NCBI RefSeq assembly: GCF_029906345.1
Contig: NZ_JARYGY010000004.1
Location: 1 to 64,000 of the forward strand
Direction of reading: 5' to 3'
DNA from: Aquimarina mycalae
GTDB lineage: Bacteria > Bacteroidota > Bacteroidia > Flavobacteriales > Flavobacteriaceae
DNA length: 64,000 nucleotides
The notes under the pieces are model-generated. The model was given only the letters and a program-made list of their open reading frames with translations. It was not told the DNA's origin and ran no database searches. Below are positions 1 through 8,848 of the stretch, piece after piece. Numbering within the stretch: position 1 is the first letter of the stretch; the number at the start of each line of letters is the position of its first letter. Position numbers and translations under genes: made by a program.

Positions 1-71
1 AAAGAAAAAAACAATAATATTTTTTATACTTTTATAATCACAAAACCGCTCTTTTTAGAACCTGTTTTACT

Positions 72-380
72 ATGCGCAATTTAAACAGGAATGGATGGGT
101 CAAATTCATAGGAATCTCCAGTTTAGGACAACTATCGTATAATTCTAAATGGAAATATATTATCCTTGGTATATTTCTTTTAGGTAGTGTTTTCCTGATG
201 TGGAAACATTACAAAAACAGGTCTTGGTTGAATATTTTATTATATACTTCGGGATTAACCCTTCTTCTAACCGTTTATTATTTGGATTACACACAAACCT
301 GGTGGTTATATATTGTTGCTTTTTTGATGATTCTTAGTAATTTTCATCTACAAAAAAAACCAGTACTAGAGAATCATTAA
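72..380 (+). CDS. Small three-helix membrane protein, function unknown
   Basis: A 102-residue protein with three hydrophobic segments at about residues 28-44, 51-68 and 76-91, so an inner-membrane protein. I recognise no family. The reading frame is open upstream to position 18, where an in-frame TAA stands, so the start could be further upstream with a non-ATG codon; the ATG at 72 is the only ATG. The short basic N-terminus before the first helix suggests a cytoplasmic N-terminus. It lies on the same strand as the metallophosphoesterase gene, with a 64-bp gap. Confidence 0.5.
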   Translation: MRNLNRNGWVKFIGISSLGQLSYNSKWKYIILGIFLLGSVFLMWKHYKNRSWLNILLYTSGLTLLLTVYYLDYTQTWWLYIVAFLMILSNFHLQKKPVLENH

Positions 381-444
381 TATTTAGTGAATAGTAATCT
401 ATAAAAACATATAGTATTGTATATTTATACCAAATGTAGTGTAT

Positions 445-1341
445 ATGTCTTCTCAATCTCGTCTGGATCGTGCTTTTAAAAACGCTAAAGTCATACCATT
501 TGACGATTCATCTAAGTTTATTCTTTTTAGTGATTGCCATAGAGGAGATAATAGTTTTGCGGATGATTTTGCCAATAATCGTAACATTTATTACCATGCA
601 ATACAACACTATTATGATCAAGGATTTACATATTGTGAAATTGGTGATGGTGATGAATTGTGGGAAAATCTCCATTTCGAAACAATTCTAAAAGCGCATA
701 AAAACGTTTATGAATTACTTCAAAAATTTTACCTAGATAACAGACTAGAAATGATTTGGGGAAATCATGATATGGTATATCGTGATCCAAAATATGTAAA
801 AAAACATTTGAGCACTTATTTTGATCCAAAAATCGATAAAGATGTCCCATTATTTCCTGATATACAATATCACGAAGCTATTGTTCTAAAACATCAAAAT
901 ACAGGGCAAGGGATTTTTCTTTTACACGGTCACCAGGCAGATTTCATGAATTACGTAGGATGGAGAATCAATAGGTTTTTAGTACGAGTGTTATGGAAAC
1001 CGCTCCAAGTTGTGGGTATCGCTGATCCTACAAGTCCTGCTAAAAATTATAAAGAAACGATCAAGGTAGAACGAAGAATAAAAAAATGGATTGCTAATCA
1101 TAAGAATCAATTTACTATTATTGGTCATACCCATCGTCCTCGTTTTCCTGAAGCTGGAGAATTAGCACTGTTTAATGATGGTAGTTGTGTACATCCAAGA
1201 TCTATTACTGGAATCGAAATCGAACATGGAAATATCACATTGATTAAATGGCAAATTGCTACCTCAGGAGATGGTACATTAAAAATTATTAGAGTTCCTC
1301 TAGAAGGTCCTCAAAAACTAACTGACTTCATAACGGAATAA
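445..1341 (+). CDS. Calcineurin-like metallophosphoesterase
   Basis: A 298-residue metal-dependent phosphoesterase. All family motifs are present in order: D-C-H at residues 30-32, GDGDE at 67-71, GNHD at 106-109, HGH at 161-163 and GHTH at 227-230, which together form the dinuclear metal site. It has no signal peptide and should be cytoplasmic. The substrate cannot be read from the sequence; LpxH-like UDP-diacylglucosamine hydrolases share the fold, but this protein is longer and could act on another phosphoester. The start is taken as the ATG at 445; an in-frame GTG two codons upstream (439) is less likely. Confidence 0.85.
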   Translation: MSSQSRLDRAFKNAKVIPFDDSSKFILFSDCHRGDNSFADDFANNRNIYYHAIQHYYDQGFTYCEIGDGDELWENLHFETILKAHKNVYELLQKFYLDNRLEMIWGNHDMVYRDPKYVKKHLSTYFDPKIDKDVPLFPDIQYHEAIVLKHQNTGQGIFLLHGHQADFMNYVGWRINRFLVRVLWKPLQVVGIADPTSPAKNYKETIKVERRIKKWIANHKNQFTIIGHTHRPRFPEAGELALFNDGSCVHPRSITGIEIEHGNITLIKWQIATSGDGTLKIIRVPLEGPQKLTDFITE

Positions 1342-1483
1342 TTGTATTGTACGCTGGTATGAAAAGTATTCATATACCTTATTTAAATAAAATAAGAGTA
1401 CAATGGGTATTATAAACATCGAAAGTACGAGTATCTTCAAGATTGATTATTTTAAAAATCTCTTACCACACCCTTTTGGTCAT

Positions 1484-1525
1484 AAAAAAACATATGCTCA
1501 AGAAAAGGGTTCTTCTTGAGCATAT
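1484..1525 (-). terminator. Rho-independent terminator after nfu
   Basis: A perfect 13-bp stem (1492-1504 pairing with 1513-1525, 8-nt loop) is preceded on the plus strand by seven A, which is a U-tract for a minus-strand transcript. It lies about 30 bp beyond the stop of the Nfu gene, between two convergent genes. Confidence 0.75.
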
Positions 1526-1556
1526 ATTATGACTTATAGTGATATGATAAACTATC

Positions 1557-1796
1557 TTACTCTATATTTATTACTTCTTCAATCTGAGGAGCATATTTTT
1601 TAATTGTCATTTCTACTCCCGATTTTAGTGTCATTTGGTTTACACTACAACCTACACAAGCTCCTTCTAATTGAACTTTGACCTTCTTATCATTCTCAAT
1701 TCCCACCAATGAAATATTACCTCCATCACTCTCTAAGAAAGGACGAATCTCATCTAGCGCTTTTTCTACATTAATTCTTAATTCTTCAGAAGTCAT
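1557..1796 (-). CDS. NifU-like C-terminal domain protein (Fe-S scaffold/carrier)
   Basis: A 79-residue stand-alone Nfu domain. The C-V-G-C motif (Cys47 and Cys50) is the pair that would coordinate a bridging [4Fe-4S] cluster between two monomers, and the helix DEIRPFLESDGG is typical of the family. It probably carries Fe-S clusters to apo-proteins in the cytoplasm. It starts 3 bp after the stop of the Mrp-type ATPase gene, so the two are co-transcribed and probably work together in Fe-S cluster delivery. A terminator hairpin follows. Confidence 0.88.
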   Translation of the reverse strand: MTSEELRINVEKALDEIRPFLESDGGNISLVGIENDKKVKVQLEGACVGCSVNQMTLKSGVEMTIKKYAPQIEEVINIE

Positions 1797-1799
1797 TTT

Positions 1800-2942
1800 C
1801 TATTTTTTTATAGCAGAACATCCCGCCATTGTTGTTATTTTAATTGCTTCAGTAGGTGGTAAGTTCTCGTTTCTATCCACTACCTGCTGAACTACATTTC
1901 TTGTTAATTCTTCAAAAGCTTTTTCTATAGGCGTTGCTGTTTGTAATGCTGCAGGTCGACCTACATCTCCAGCTTCTCTAATACTCTGTACCAGCGGTAT
2001 TTCTCCTAAAAACGGTACATCAATATCTTCTGCAAGGTATTTTGCACCTTCTTTCCCAAAGATATAATATTTATTGTTAGGAAGTTCTTCTGGAGTAAAA
2101 TATGCCATGTTTTCAATAATCCCTAATACAGGAACACTAATACTATCCTGCTGAAACATTGCTACTCCTTTTCTAGCATCAGCTAATGCAACATTCTGAG
2201 GCGTACTTACTACTACAGCTCCCGTAATTGGCAATGATTGCATAATTGATAAATGAATATCTCCTGTTCCTGGCGGTAAATCGAGTAATAAGAAATCTAA
2301 TTCTCCCCAAGCCGCATCAAAAATCATTTGGTTTAATGCTTTTGCCGCCATAGGTCCTCTCCATACAACAGCTTGATTAGGTTGTGTAAAAAAACCTATA
2401 GATAAAATCTTAACACCATAATTTTCTACGGGTTTCATTTTAGATTTATCTCCTACTCTAACAGATAATGGTTTTTCTCGTTCTACATCAAACATAATCG
2501 GAGCAGAAGGACCATAAATATCTGCATCTAATAACCCTACACTAAAACCCATTTTGGCAAGAGTAACTGCCAAATTAGATGTTACCGTAGATTTACCTAC
2601 TCCTCCTTTTCCAGAAGCTACAGCAATAATATTTTTAATACCAGGAATTGGTTTTCCTTTAATCACATTTTTTTCGGGTTGTTTAGGGGCAGGAGCATCA
2701 ACCTTTATATTCACTTTTACTTTTGCCTTTTCATATACCTTTTCATGAATTACTTTCATAACATCTACTTCTGCTCTCTTTTTGATATGCAAAGCAGGTG
2801 TTGACAGCTCTAAATCCACTATTACTTCATCTCCAAACGTGATCACATTTTTTACAGCACCACTCTCTACCATATTCTTTCCTTCTCCAGCAACAGTGAT
2901 CGTTTCCAGCGCTTTTAATATATCTGATTTTTCTAACTTCAT
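1800..2942 (-). CDS. mrp: Mrp/ApbC-type Fe-S cluster carrier ATPase
   Basis: A 380-residue Mrp/NBP35-family P-loop ATPase that holds and transfers Fe-S clusters. Residues 1-80 are an N-terminal MIP18/DUF59-like domain; the deviant Walker A GKGGVGKST lies at 111-119 and is followed by DADIYGPS and the DLPPGTGD segment typical of ApbC. The frame is open to 2966 with an earlier possible start, but the ATG at 2942 (MKLEKSDILKAL) matches the usual N-terminus of flavobacterial homologues. It is the first gene of a two-gene operon with the Nfu-domain protein. Confidence 0.9.
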   Translation of the reverse strand: MKLEKSDILKALETITVAGEGKNMVESGAVKNVITFGDEVIVDLELSTPALHIKKRAEVDVMKVIHEKVYEKAKVKVNIKVDAPAPKQPEKNVIKGKPIPGIKNIIAVASGKGGVGKSTVTSNLAVTLAKMGFSVGLLDADIYGPSAPIMFDVEREKPLSVRVGDKSKMKPVENYGVKILSIGFFTQPNQAVVWRGPMAAKALNQMIFDAAWGELDFLLLDLPPGTGDIHLSIMQSLPITGAVVVSTPQNVALADARKGVAMFQQDSISVPVLGIIENMAYFTPEELPNNKYYIFGKEGAKYLAEDIDVPFLGEIPLVQSIREAGDVGRPAALQTATPIEKAFEELTRNVVQQVVDRNENLPPTEAIKITTMAGCSAIKK

Positions 2943-3135
2943 GCGTATTGTTTCTTTTTCTAACAATGAATCAATCTAGAATGATTCTAAGCGCAAAGAT
3001 AGGTCGAAAAGTTAAGATTATAAAACCTATAAATCATTTCAATTTATAGCTGTATTGAGATTGTTAATACAATGTATATCTACAAAACGGTATAATTTGT
3101 GATGATGATGAATTTCTAAAATAAATCAATACTTA

Positions 3136-3969
3136 ATGATGAAACAAACAATTTTTACTTTGTCCTTATTTCTTACAATATCTTCTTTAAGTTTCAGTCA
3201 AGGAAAACTGGAAAAAGCTGAAAAAGGATTATCTAAACGCAATAGTTCCAGTTCATCAATATCAAGTTCCAGAGGTTCTGGGAGTTCTTCTTTTAACGAT
3301 GATCCACTTTGGGGTGATCTCATAATGGTTTTTGTCGAGATTGGTTTATATGCTACCTATTATGGTTTAATTGAAAGTCCCGCCGAGCAAGAAAATAGTG
3401 CCAGCAGTGCTTTTATAACCAAATATCCTTATTACAATACTAACAAAGGTAATTATGCATATGATTGGGGTGGAGACACTAATCTAACCAGAATTACTCT
3501 AAGCAATCGATTTATTGCAGAAAACAAAGAGCTTTATGGCAATCACCTGAATATAGATTTTAGATTCTTACGTAGAGTTAGTATAGAAGCTGATTACTTG
3601 CAACTATGGGAGAATAATACTTTTTTTGGTAATAACTCTTTAGCGACGTTTACATTTTTAGCTAAGTATCATAGAGTTCGTACAGAAAGATTTAATGCTT
3701 ATTGGGGTATCGGTGCAACCTACGTTGGCGGAAGTGTAGAAGAATTAGGTTTTACATATGGTATCGGGGCAGAATACTTTTTTGCAAAACCATTAAGCAT
3801 TGAAGTAAATTATAATCAAACTATTATTAATACTCGATCTTCTGATAAACTAAATGCCTTATTAAATTATCACCTCAATCGATTTAGAGTAACGGGAGGA
3901 TATGAGTATTTAAGAATAGGAGGAATTGACTTTTCTACTTTTTCTGCAGGTATAGGTATTTTTATTTGA
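3136..3969 (+). CDS. Secreted outer-membrane beta-barrel protein, function unknown
   Basis: A 277-residue protein with a Sec signal peptide (about residues 1-22, ending SFSQ). A serine-rich linker (about 35-55) follows, then a region rich in alternating aromatic/hydrophobic strands ending in a phenylalanine-containing terminus (GIGIFI), as in small outer-membrane barrels. I cannot name its function. ATG codons at 3136 and 3139 are both possible starts. It is convergent with the alkyltransferase-like gene, with only 32 bp between the stops. Confidence 0.6.
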   Translation: MMKQTIFTLSLFLTISSLSFSQGKLEKAEKGLSKRNSSSSSISSSRGSGSSSFNDDPLWGDLIMVFVEIGLYATYYGLIESPAEQENSASSAFITKYPYYNTNKGNYAYDWGGDTNLTRITLSNRFIAENKELYGNHLNIDFRFLRRVSIEADYLQLWENNTFFGNNSLATFTFLAKYHRVRTERFNAYWGIGATYVGGSVEELGFTYGIGAEYFFAKPLSIEVNYNQTIINTRSSDKLNALLNYHLNRFRVTGGYEYLRIGGIDFSTFSAGIGIFI

Positions 3970-4001
3970 ATCAAGGCAAGACATAAAAGAAACTACTCTA
4001 G

Positions 4002-4340
4002 TTATAATTCCTTCGTTGGATCCCAGAATAATTTTTCAAAATCTTGTATTTGATTCTCAATCACCTCAACACCTTCATTTTCTAACAATTGTTGCATTAA
4101 ATTTGTACCATCAAAATGATGCTTCCCTGTTAAAATTCCTTTTCTGTTTACAACACGATGTGCAGGAACATCTTCTTGTTTTCCAGATGCATTCATTGCC
4201 CATCCTACCATTCTTGCACTACGAGCAGCTCCTAAATACTTTGCAATAGCACCATAAGAGGTAATCCTTCCATATGGAATTAGCTTTGCTACTTCGTATA
4301 CTCTATCAAAAAAATTTTCATTAGCACTATTATCCTTCAT
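4002..4340 (-). CDS. Alkyltransferase-like protein (ATL), MGMT fold without the acceptor cysteine
   Basis: A 112-residue protein of the O6-alkylguanine-DNA alkyltransferase C-terminal domain family. The RITSYGAIA motif (25-33) and the DNA-recognition helix around ARSARMVGWAM (39-49) are present. The active-site motif P-C-H-R reads P-A-H-R (59-62), so it cannot accept an alkyl group. Known ATLs bind O6-alkylguanine and flag it for nucleotide excision repair, and that role is inferred here. Its start overlaps the end of the upstream LysE-family gene by 11 bp, suggesting translational coupling. Confidence 0.85.
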   Translation of the reverse strand: MKDNSANENFFDRVYEVAKLIPYGRITSYGAIAKYLGAARSARMVGWAMNASGKQEDVPAHRVVNRKGILTGKHHFDGTNLMQQLLENEGVEVIENQIQDFEKLFWDPTKEL

Positions 4341-4965
4341 CCCAGGTATAAATAATTCTTGTTAAGGTTATAATTACTAAAATCAACATTAATATTCCCA
4401 TAAAATAGTTAGAATACTTAGTTATGGATGCTGTTTTTTTCTCTATTTTAAGAAAAGAAAGCACATAAAAATATAGAGTTACGAAAGTTCCTGCACCAGC
4501 AGCAACACCAAACGTAACAATTCTTAATGCATCATATTCTATTTTACCACTAACACTCATGGCTGCAGCAATTGTACAGAAATAAGGAATTGGTAACACA
4601 TTGATTACAGACATCATAGCTCCTTTAAAAAGGCTACGTGAACCTGCATGCTTATATACTTTGATTTTAGTTCTTCTCTGTTTTGCCTTTACAAAAAAGT
4701 AAATGGCCATTAGAAAAAATATAACAGCTCCTGTTCTAAGTAAAATATTTTTCACAAAAGGGTTGAAAAAAATATACTTAGCAAGTAAAATCGCAAATAA
4801 TGCTTGTACAAAAACAACTACTGAGGCTCCTATGGCAACCAAAACACCATTTTTCTTTCCTCTCTCCAGACAAGTCTTAGCCACTGTCATGTTGATCAAT
4901 CCAGGTGGAATTACACCAACTAAAGACGCAAAAAAAGTAACCAAAAAGAGTTTAGTAGTTTCCAA
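4330..4965 (-). CDS. LysE/RhtB-family amino-acid exporter
   Basis: A 211-residue membrane protein with about six hydrophobic segments. The N-terminal PPGLINMTVAKTCLERG stretch (about 20-37) matches the LysE signature. Members export amino acids or related small molecules; the substrate is not predictable. The first codon is TTG at 4965, with no ATG in frame upstream before the frame runs into the trmB stop region, so the start is uncertain. It lies between trmB (14 bp upstream) and the ATL gene (11-bp overlap) in one minus-strand operon. Confidence 0.78.
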   Translation of the reverse strand: METTKLFLVTFFASLVGVIPPGLINMTVAKTCLERGKKNGVLVAIGASVVVFVQALFAILLAKYIFFNPFVKNILLRTGAVIFFLMAIYFFVKAKQRRTKIKVYKHAGSRSLFKGAMMSVINVLPIPYFCTIAAAMSVSGKIEYDALRIVTFGVAAGAGTFVTLYFYVLSFLKIEKKTASITKYSNYFMGILMLILVIITLTRIIYTWDEG

Positions 4966-4979
4966 ATCGAAGATGGTAA

Positions 4980-5654
4980 TTAATTGATTTTAAACTGGAT
5001 GTAAGTTATAGGTTTATTTTCTTCCAAATATTGTTTTTCATAAAAAGTTTGAATAGAAATCACCTCATCAGGTGATCCTTCTTGATGATACACATTATGG
5101 TTTGCATACAACACTTCATGTCCTTCTCCCTGTAATAATCCTAATGTATATCCATGCATAAATTCACTATCCGTTTTAAGATGCATTAATCCATCAGGTT
5201 TAAGAACTTTCTTATAACGTTGCAAGAATTCATGATTGGTCATTCTATGTTTAGTACGTTTATATTTTATTTGTGGATCTGGAAAGGTAATCCATATCTC
5301 ATCTATTTCATTAGTTTCAAAAATATGATCCACTAATTCAATCTGAGTTCTTATAAAACCTACATTAGTCATTTTTTCTTCAATAGCTGTTTTAGCTCCA
5401 CGCCAGAAACGAGCTCCTTTAATATCGATTCCAATAAAGTTCTTCTCAGGGTATTTTTTTGCTAATCCTACTGTATACTCGCCCTTACCACATCCTAATT
5501 CTAGTACAATTGGATTTTGGTTCTTAAAGAACTTCTCTCTCCATTTTCCTTTATACCCCAAAGAATTATTTAAGACCTCTTCTCTTGTAGGTTCTACTAC
5601 ATTTTGAAAGGTTTTGTTCTCATTAAAACGCTTTAATTTATTCTTGCTTCCCAC
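4980..5654 (-). CDS. trmB: tRNA (guanine-N7-)-methyltransferase TrmB
   Basis: A 224-residue SAM-dependent methyltransferase that makes m7G46 in tRNA. The SAM-binding motif VLELGCGKGEYT is at about 50-61, followed by GIDIKGARFW and the signature FPDPQIKYKRTKHR (about 126-139). Length is normal for the family. The start codon is GTG at 5654 (MGSKNKLKRF), matching the usual N-terminus in related bacteria. It is the first gene of the trmB-lysE-ATL operon. Confidence 0.92.
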   Translation of the reverse strand: MGSKNKLKRFNENKTFQNVVEPTREEVLNNSLGYKGKWREKFFKNQNPIVLELGCGKGEYTVGLAKKYPEKNFIGIDIKGARFWRGAKTAIEEKMTNVGFIRTQIELVDHIFETNEIDEIWITFPDPQIKYKRTKHRMTNHEFLQRYKKVLKPDGLMHLKTDSEFMHGYTLGLLQGEGHEVLYANHNVYHQEGSPDEVISIQTFYEKQYLEENKPITYIQFKIN

Positions 5655-5893
5655 CTTTTTCTATGCTATATCTATTTGACTCCTTAATTGGTTTTATGTT
5701 ACATTTAGATGTTAGATTCTTCCTTTATTCAAACACTTTTCAACAGTTGTTCCCTCTATCTGAAAATACAATTTCACTAACCTAAACATAATTTTTTGGT
5801 AAAATTAAGGAAATATATACACAGAAGAATACTATTAATTTTAAAATATAAAGAATCCGCGGGGATCTTTCTATTTATTAAAACTAATTGATT

Positions 5894-6949
5894 GTGAGTA
5901 AAAAAGTATTGATAGCACCACTAAATTGGGGGTTGGGTCATGCCACTCGATGTATCCCAATAATCAACGCTCTAAAAGATCAAGATTATGAACCAGTAAT
6001 AGCATCTGATGGAGCGGCTCTTGCTCTTTTAAAAAAAGAATTTCCCGATTTAAAAACCGAAGAACTTCCTTCATACAATATTGAGTATGCTAAGAAAGGA
6101 AGGGATTTTAGGCTTAAAATGTTCCTGAAAAGTCCTAAAATTGCTCATACAATCTCTGCTGAAAAAAAAGTTACCAAACGTATTATAGAATCTGATGATT
6201 TTTATGGAATCATCTCTGATAATAGAATGGGTGTACGACATAAAAGTATTCCATCTGTTTTTATAACCCATCAACTTATGGTTCTAAGTGGAAAAACAAC
6301 ATCAATTAGCACAAAAATCCACAAAAAATATATAAAAAAATTCGATGTCTGTTGGGTACCAGACATGGCTGGTGATCCAAACTTAAGTGGAGAACTGGGG
6401 CATCCTAAAAGAAGTAATATTCCTGTTACTTATTTGGGACCATTAAGTAGGTTTAATTACCAAAACTTACCCAAACAATATGATATTATGGTATTACTTT
6501 CTGGTCCTGAACCGCAAAGAACCATGTTAGAAAAAAAGCTTTTTCAAGAATTCGAACGAAGTGATAAAAAAATAGTATTTGTTAGAGGTGTTATTGAAAA
6601 CACTCAGAAAACATATAGAAAAAACAATATAATCGTTCACAATTACCTTACAGGAAAAGCATTAGAAGACACTATTAATAGTAGCAATATTATCATTTCG
6701 AGATCTGGGTATACTACGGTAATGGATCTTGCCAAATTAAAGAAAAAAGCTTTTTTTATACCCACTCCAGGACAATTTGAACAAGAATATCTGGCAAAAC
6801 GTCTAACTAATAAAAAACTTGTTCCAAGTTGTAATCAGAATGAATTTACTTTAAAGAAGTTATATGATCTTAATAATTACAAAGGACTAAACAGCTTTAG
6901 TACTGACATCGACTACGGGGAACTTTTTCACTTTTTCCAAAGTAAATGA
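5894..6949 (+). CDS. MurG-like glycosyltransferase (GT-B fold)
   Basis: A protein of about 351 residues with the GT-B glycine-rich N-terminus (LIAPLNWGLGHATRCIP) and a C-terminal half with SRSGYTTVMDLAKLKK and PTPGQFEQEYLA, resembling the nucleotide-sugar site of MurG/GT28 enzymes. The acceptor is unknown. The start is taken as GTG at 5894 (MSKKVLIAP); a TTG at 5888 is also in frame. The last 63 bp overlap the 3' end of the convergent histidine-kinase gene. Confidence 0.78.
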   Translation: MSKKVLIAPLNWGLGHATRCIPIINALKDQDYEPVIASDGAALALLKKEFPDLKTEELPSYNIEYAKKGRDFRLKMFLKSPKIAHTISAEKKVTKRIIESDDFYGIISDNRMGVRHKSIPSVFITHQLMVLSGKTTSISTKIHKKYIKKFDVCWVPDMAGDPNLSGELGHPKRSNIPVTYLGPLSRFNYQNLPKQYDIMVLLSGPEPQRTMLEKKLFQEFERSDKKIVFVRGVIENTQKTYRKNNIIVHNYLTGKALEDTINSSNIIISRSGYTTVMDLAKLKKKAFFIPTPGQFEQEYLAKRLTNKKLVPSCNQNEFTLKKLYDLNNYKGLNSFSTDIDYGELFHFFQSK

Positions 6950-7966
6950 AAATTCGCTTCCCACACGATAATCACTTTCTACATAGATACGTTCGTGATG
7001 TGCTTCTATAATATGTTTTACAATAGCTAACCCAAGACCAGAACCTCCTTCTTTACGAGATCCACTCTTGTCCACACGATAAAAGCGTTCAAACAATCTA
7101 GGTATATGTGCCTGAGCAATCCCTTCTCCATTATCTGTAACTCTAACAATTACCTTATTACGAATTAAATTTTCGATACTTACCTCTGTTGTACCGTCTT
7201 CTTTTCCGTACTTGATAGAATTAACTACCAAATTAGATAGTACTTGCTGAATTCTTTCTTTGTCTGCGTGCACCAATATTGGATCTTGATAATTCATATC
7301 AAAAGTTAATGCAATATTCTTTTTTGAGGCTTTCATCTCAAATAGATCAAAAACGCTTTGCACCAATTCGATAATATCAAAATTGGTATAGTTAATATTT
7401 AGATCACCTACTTCTAGTTTGGTTATCATATCCAGATCATTAACAATATAAATCAGCCGTTCTACTCCTTTATTAGCGCGATTCAGGTATTTTTCAAGAA
7501 TTGCAGGGTCATTCATCGCTCCGTCAAGAAGGGTTAATACATATCCTTGTACAGTAAACAACGGAGTTTTTAGCTCATGAGAAACGTTACCCATAAACTC
7601 CTTACGATAATCCTCTCTAATTTTTAGAGTTTCTATTTCAGTTTTTCTTTTCTGGGCAAACTTTTCTACCTCCTTGATCAATGTTCGCATATCGGTTGTA
7701 ACTGGACTTTCTCCAATAGTATCTACATCCAACATTTCGATATCATCATATATTTTTCGAACTCTACGATAAATAAATTTCTGAACCCGATATTGGATTA
7801 TTAGAAAAGATACTGCATAACACAGAATAACAAAACCAATTACAAATAGAAAATTCAATTGATTTTGAACATATAAAAAAACGCTCAATAAGAGCGCAAG
7901 TATTAACGATATGTATAAAGATGATAAGTATGCAAACCTATACGATCTCTTAAAATTTTCTGCCAT
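6887..7966 (-). CDS. PhoR-like sensor histidine kinase
   Basis: A 359-residue inner-membrane kinase. Two N-terminal transmembrane segments (about 14-33 and 38-57) with almost no loop between them are followed by a linker, the HisKA domain with phospho-acceptor His130 in FMGNVSHELKTPL, and the HATPase domain with NLVVNSIKYG, DNGEGI and GSGLGLAIV. The small external region suggests that it senses through partner proteins, as E. coli PhoR does through the Pst/PhoU complex. It overlaps the upstream response-regulator gene by 1 bp (TAATG). A phosphate role is inferred from the neighbouring PiT transporter and porin. Confidence 0.88.
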   Translation of the reverse strand: MAENFKRSYRFAYLSSLYISLILALLLSVFLYVQNQLNFLFVIGFVILCYAVSFLIIQYRVQKFIYRRVRKIYDDIEMLDVDTIGESPVTTDMRTLIKEVEKFAQKRKTEIETLKIREDYRKEFMGNVSHELKTPLFTVQGYVLTLLDGAMNDPAILEKYLNRANKGVERLIYIVNDLDMITKLEVGDLNINYTNFDIIELVQSVFDLFEMKASKKNIALTFDMNYQDPILVHADKERIQQVLSNLVVNSIKYGKEDGTTEVSIENLIRNKVIVRVTDNGEGIAQAHIPRLFERFYRVDKSGSRKEGGSGLGLAIVKHIIEAHHERIYVESDYRVGSEFSFTLEKVKKFPVVDVSTKAV

Positions 7967-8649
7967 TATATCACAAACTTATAACCAACTCCTTTTATGG
8001 TTTTAAAACTATCATCTCCAAGTTTTTCTCTTAACTTTCGGATATGAACATCAATAGTACGCCCACCAACAATTACTTCATTACCCCAAACTTTATCAAG
8101 AATATCCTCTCTTTTAAAGACTTTACCTGGTTTTGATGCTAATAAAGATAATAATTCAAACTCTTTTCTTGGCAATACAATTTCTTTTTTATCCTTTATA
8201 ATCTTATACTCTTCTCTATTAATAACAAGGTTTCCAATTTTTACAACATTATCAGAAGCGTCATCCTCTTTTAATCTACGTAGTAATGCTTTTACTTTAC
8301 TAACCAATACTTTGGGTCTAATAGGTTTAGTAATATAATCATCGGCTCCAGCATCAAAACCTGCTACCTGAGAGTAATCCTCACCACGAGCTGTCAAAAA
8401 GGTAATAATTGTATTTTCTAAGTCTGGTACTTTACGTATTTGTTCACATGCTTCAATACCATCCATCTCTGGCATCATGACATCCAAAATAATTAACTGT
8501 GGTTTTTTCTTTTTAGCAATTTTAACTGCTTCAATACCATTTTCTGCTGTTAGGACATTGTAGCCTTCTGCCGTTAGATTATAGCCAACAATTTCTAAAA
8601 TATCTGGCTCATCATCTACTAGTAAAATCGTAATATCTTTTTTATTCAT
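7966..8649 (-). CDS. PhoB-like OmpR-family response regulator
   Basis: A 227-residue two-component regulator. The receiver domain (1-120) has the acidic pair D12-D13, the phospho-acceptor Asp56 in LIILDVMMPEMDG, and the conserved Thr and Lys (FLTARG, DYITKPI). A winged helix-turn-helix domain follows (about 130-227), ending in GGRTIDVHIRKLREKLGD and TIKGVGYKFV. It starts the regulator-kinase operon. Its upstream region carries 11-nt-phased TGTTA units, which fits autoregulation. It probably controls phosphate-limitation genes, judged by the adjacent transporter and the shared promoter repeats. Confidence 0.88.
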   Translation of the reverse strand: MNKKDITILLVDDEPDILEIVGYNLTAEGYNVLTAENGIEAVKIAKKKKPQLIILDVMMPEMDGIEACEQIRKVPDLENTIITFLTARGEDYSQVAGFDAGADDYITKPIRPKVLVSKVKALLRRLKEDDASDNVVKIGNLVINREEYKIIKDKKEIVLPRKEFELLSLLASKPGKVFKREDILDKVWGNEVIVGGRTIDVHIRKLREKLGDDSFKTIKGVGYKFVI

Positions 8650-8716
8650 TTGTTTATTGAATTACATCTCTTATGTAAATATACCATGTTACTGTGAAAG
8701 TTCCTTCGACTATAAA

Positions 8717-8771
8717 GCTAGGAAACAATAAACTAACATAAAAATCTTATAAGGATAACATTTACTTAACG
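8717..8771 (-). promoter_or_regulatory. Candidate Pho box upstream of the phoB-like gene
   Basis: Read on the minus strand, five consecutive 11-nt units occur: CGTTAAGTAAA, TGTTATCCTTA, a degenerate unit, TGTTAGTTTAT and TGTTTCCTAGC. Four of them begin with (C/T)GTT, in the direction of the regulator gene and about 70-120 bp upstream of its start. Eleven-nt spacing of direct repeats is the geometry of PhoB half-sites. Assignment to this regulator is inference. Confidence 0.5.
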
Positions 8772-8790
8772 TTACCTTTAATATCAATCA

Positions 8791-8822
8791 AAAAAAAGCT
8801 GAATATAAAAATATTCAGCTTT
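8791..8822 (-). terminator. Rho-independent terminator after the PiT transporter
   Basis: A 12-bp perfect stem (8795-8806 with 8811-8822, AAAA loop) is followed, in the minus-strand sense, by an uninterrupted U-tract. It lies 26 bp beyond the stop codon of the PiT gene. Confidence 0.8.
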
Positions 8823-8848
8823 TAACATATCTCCCAAAAAAGAGTTTA

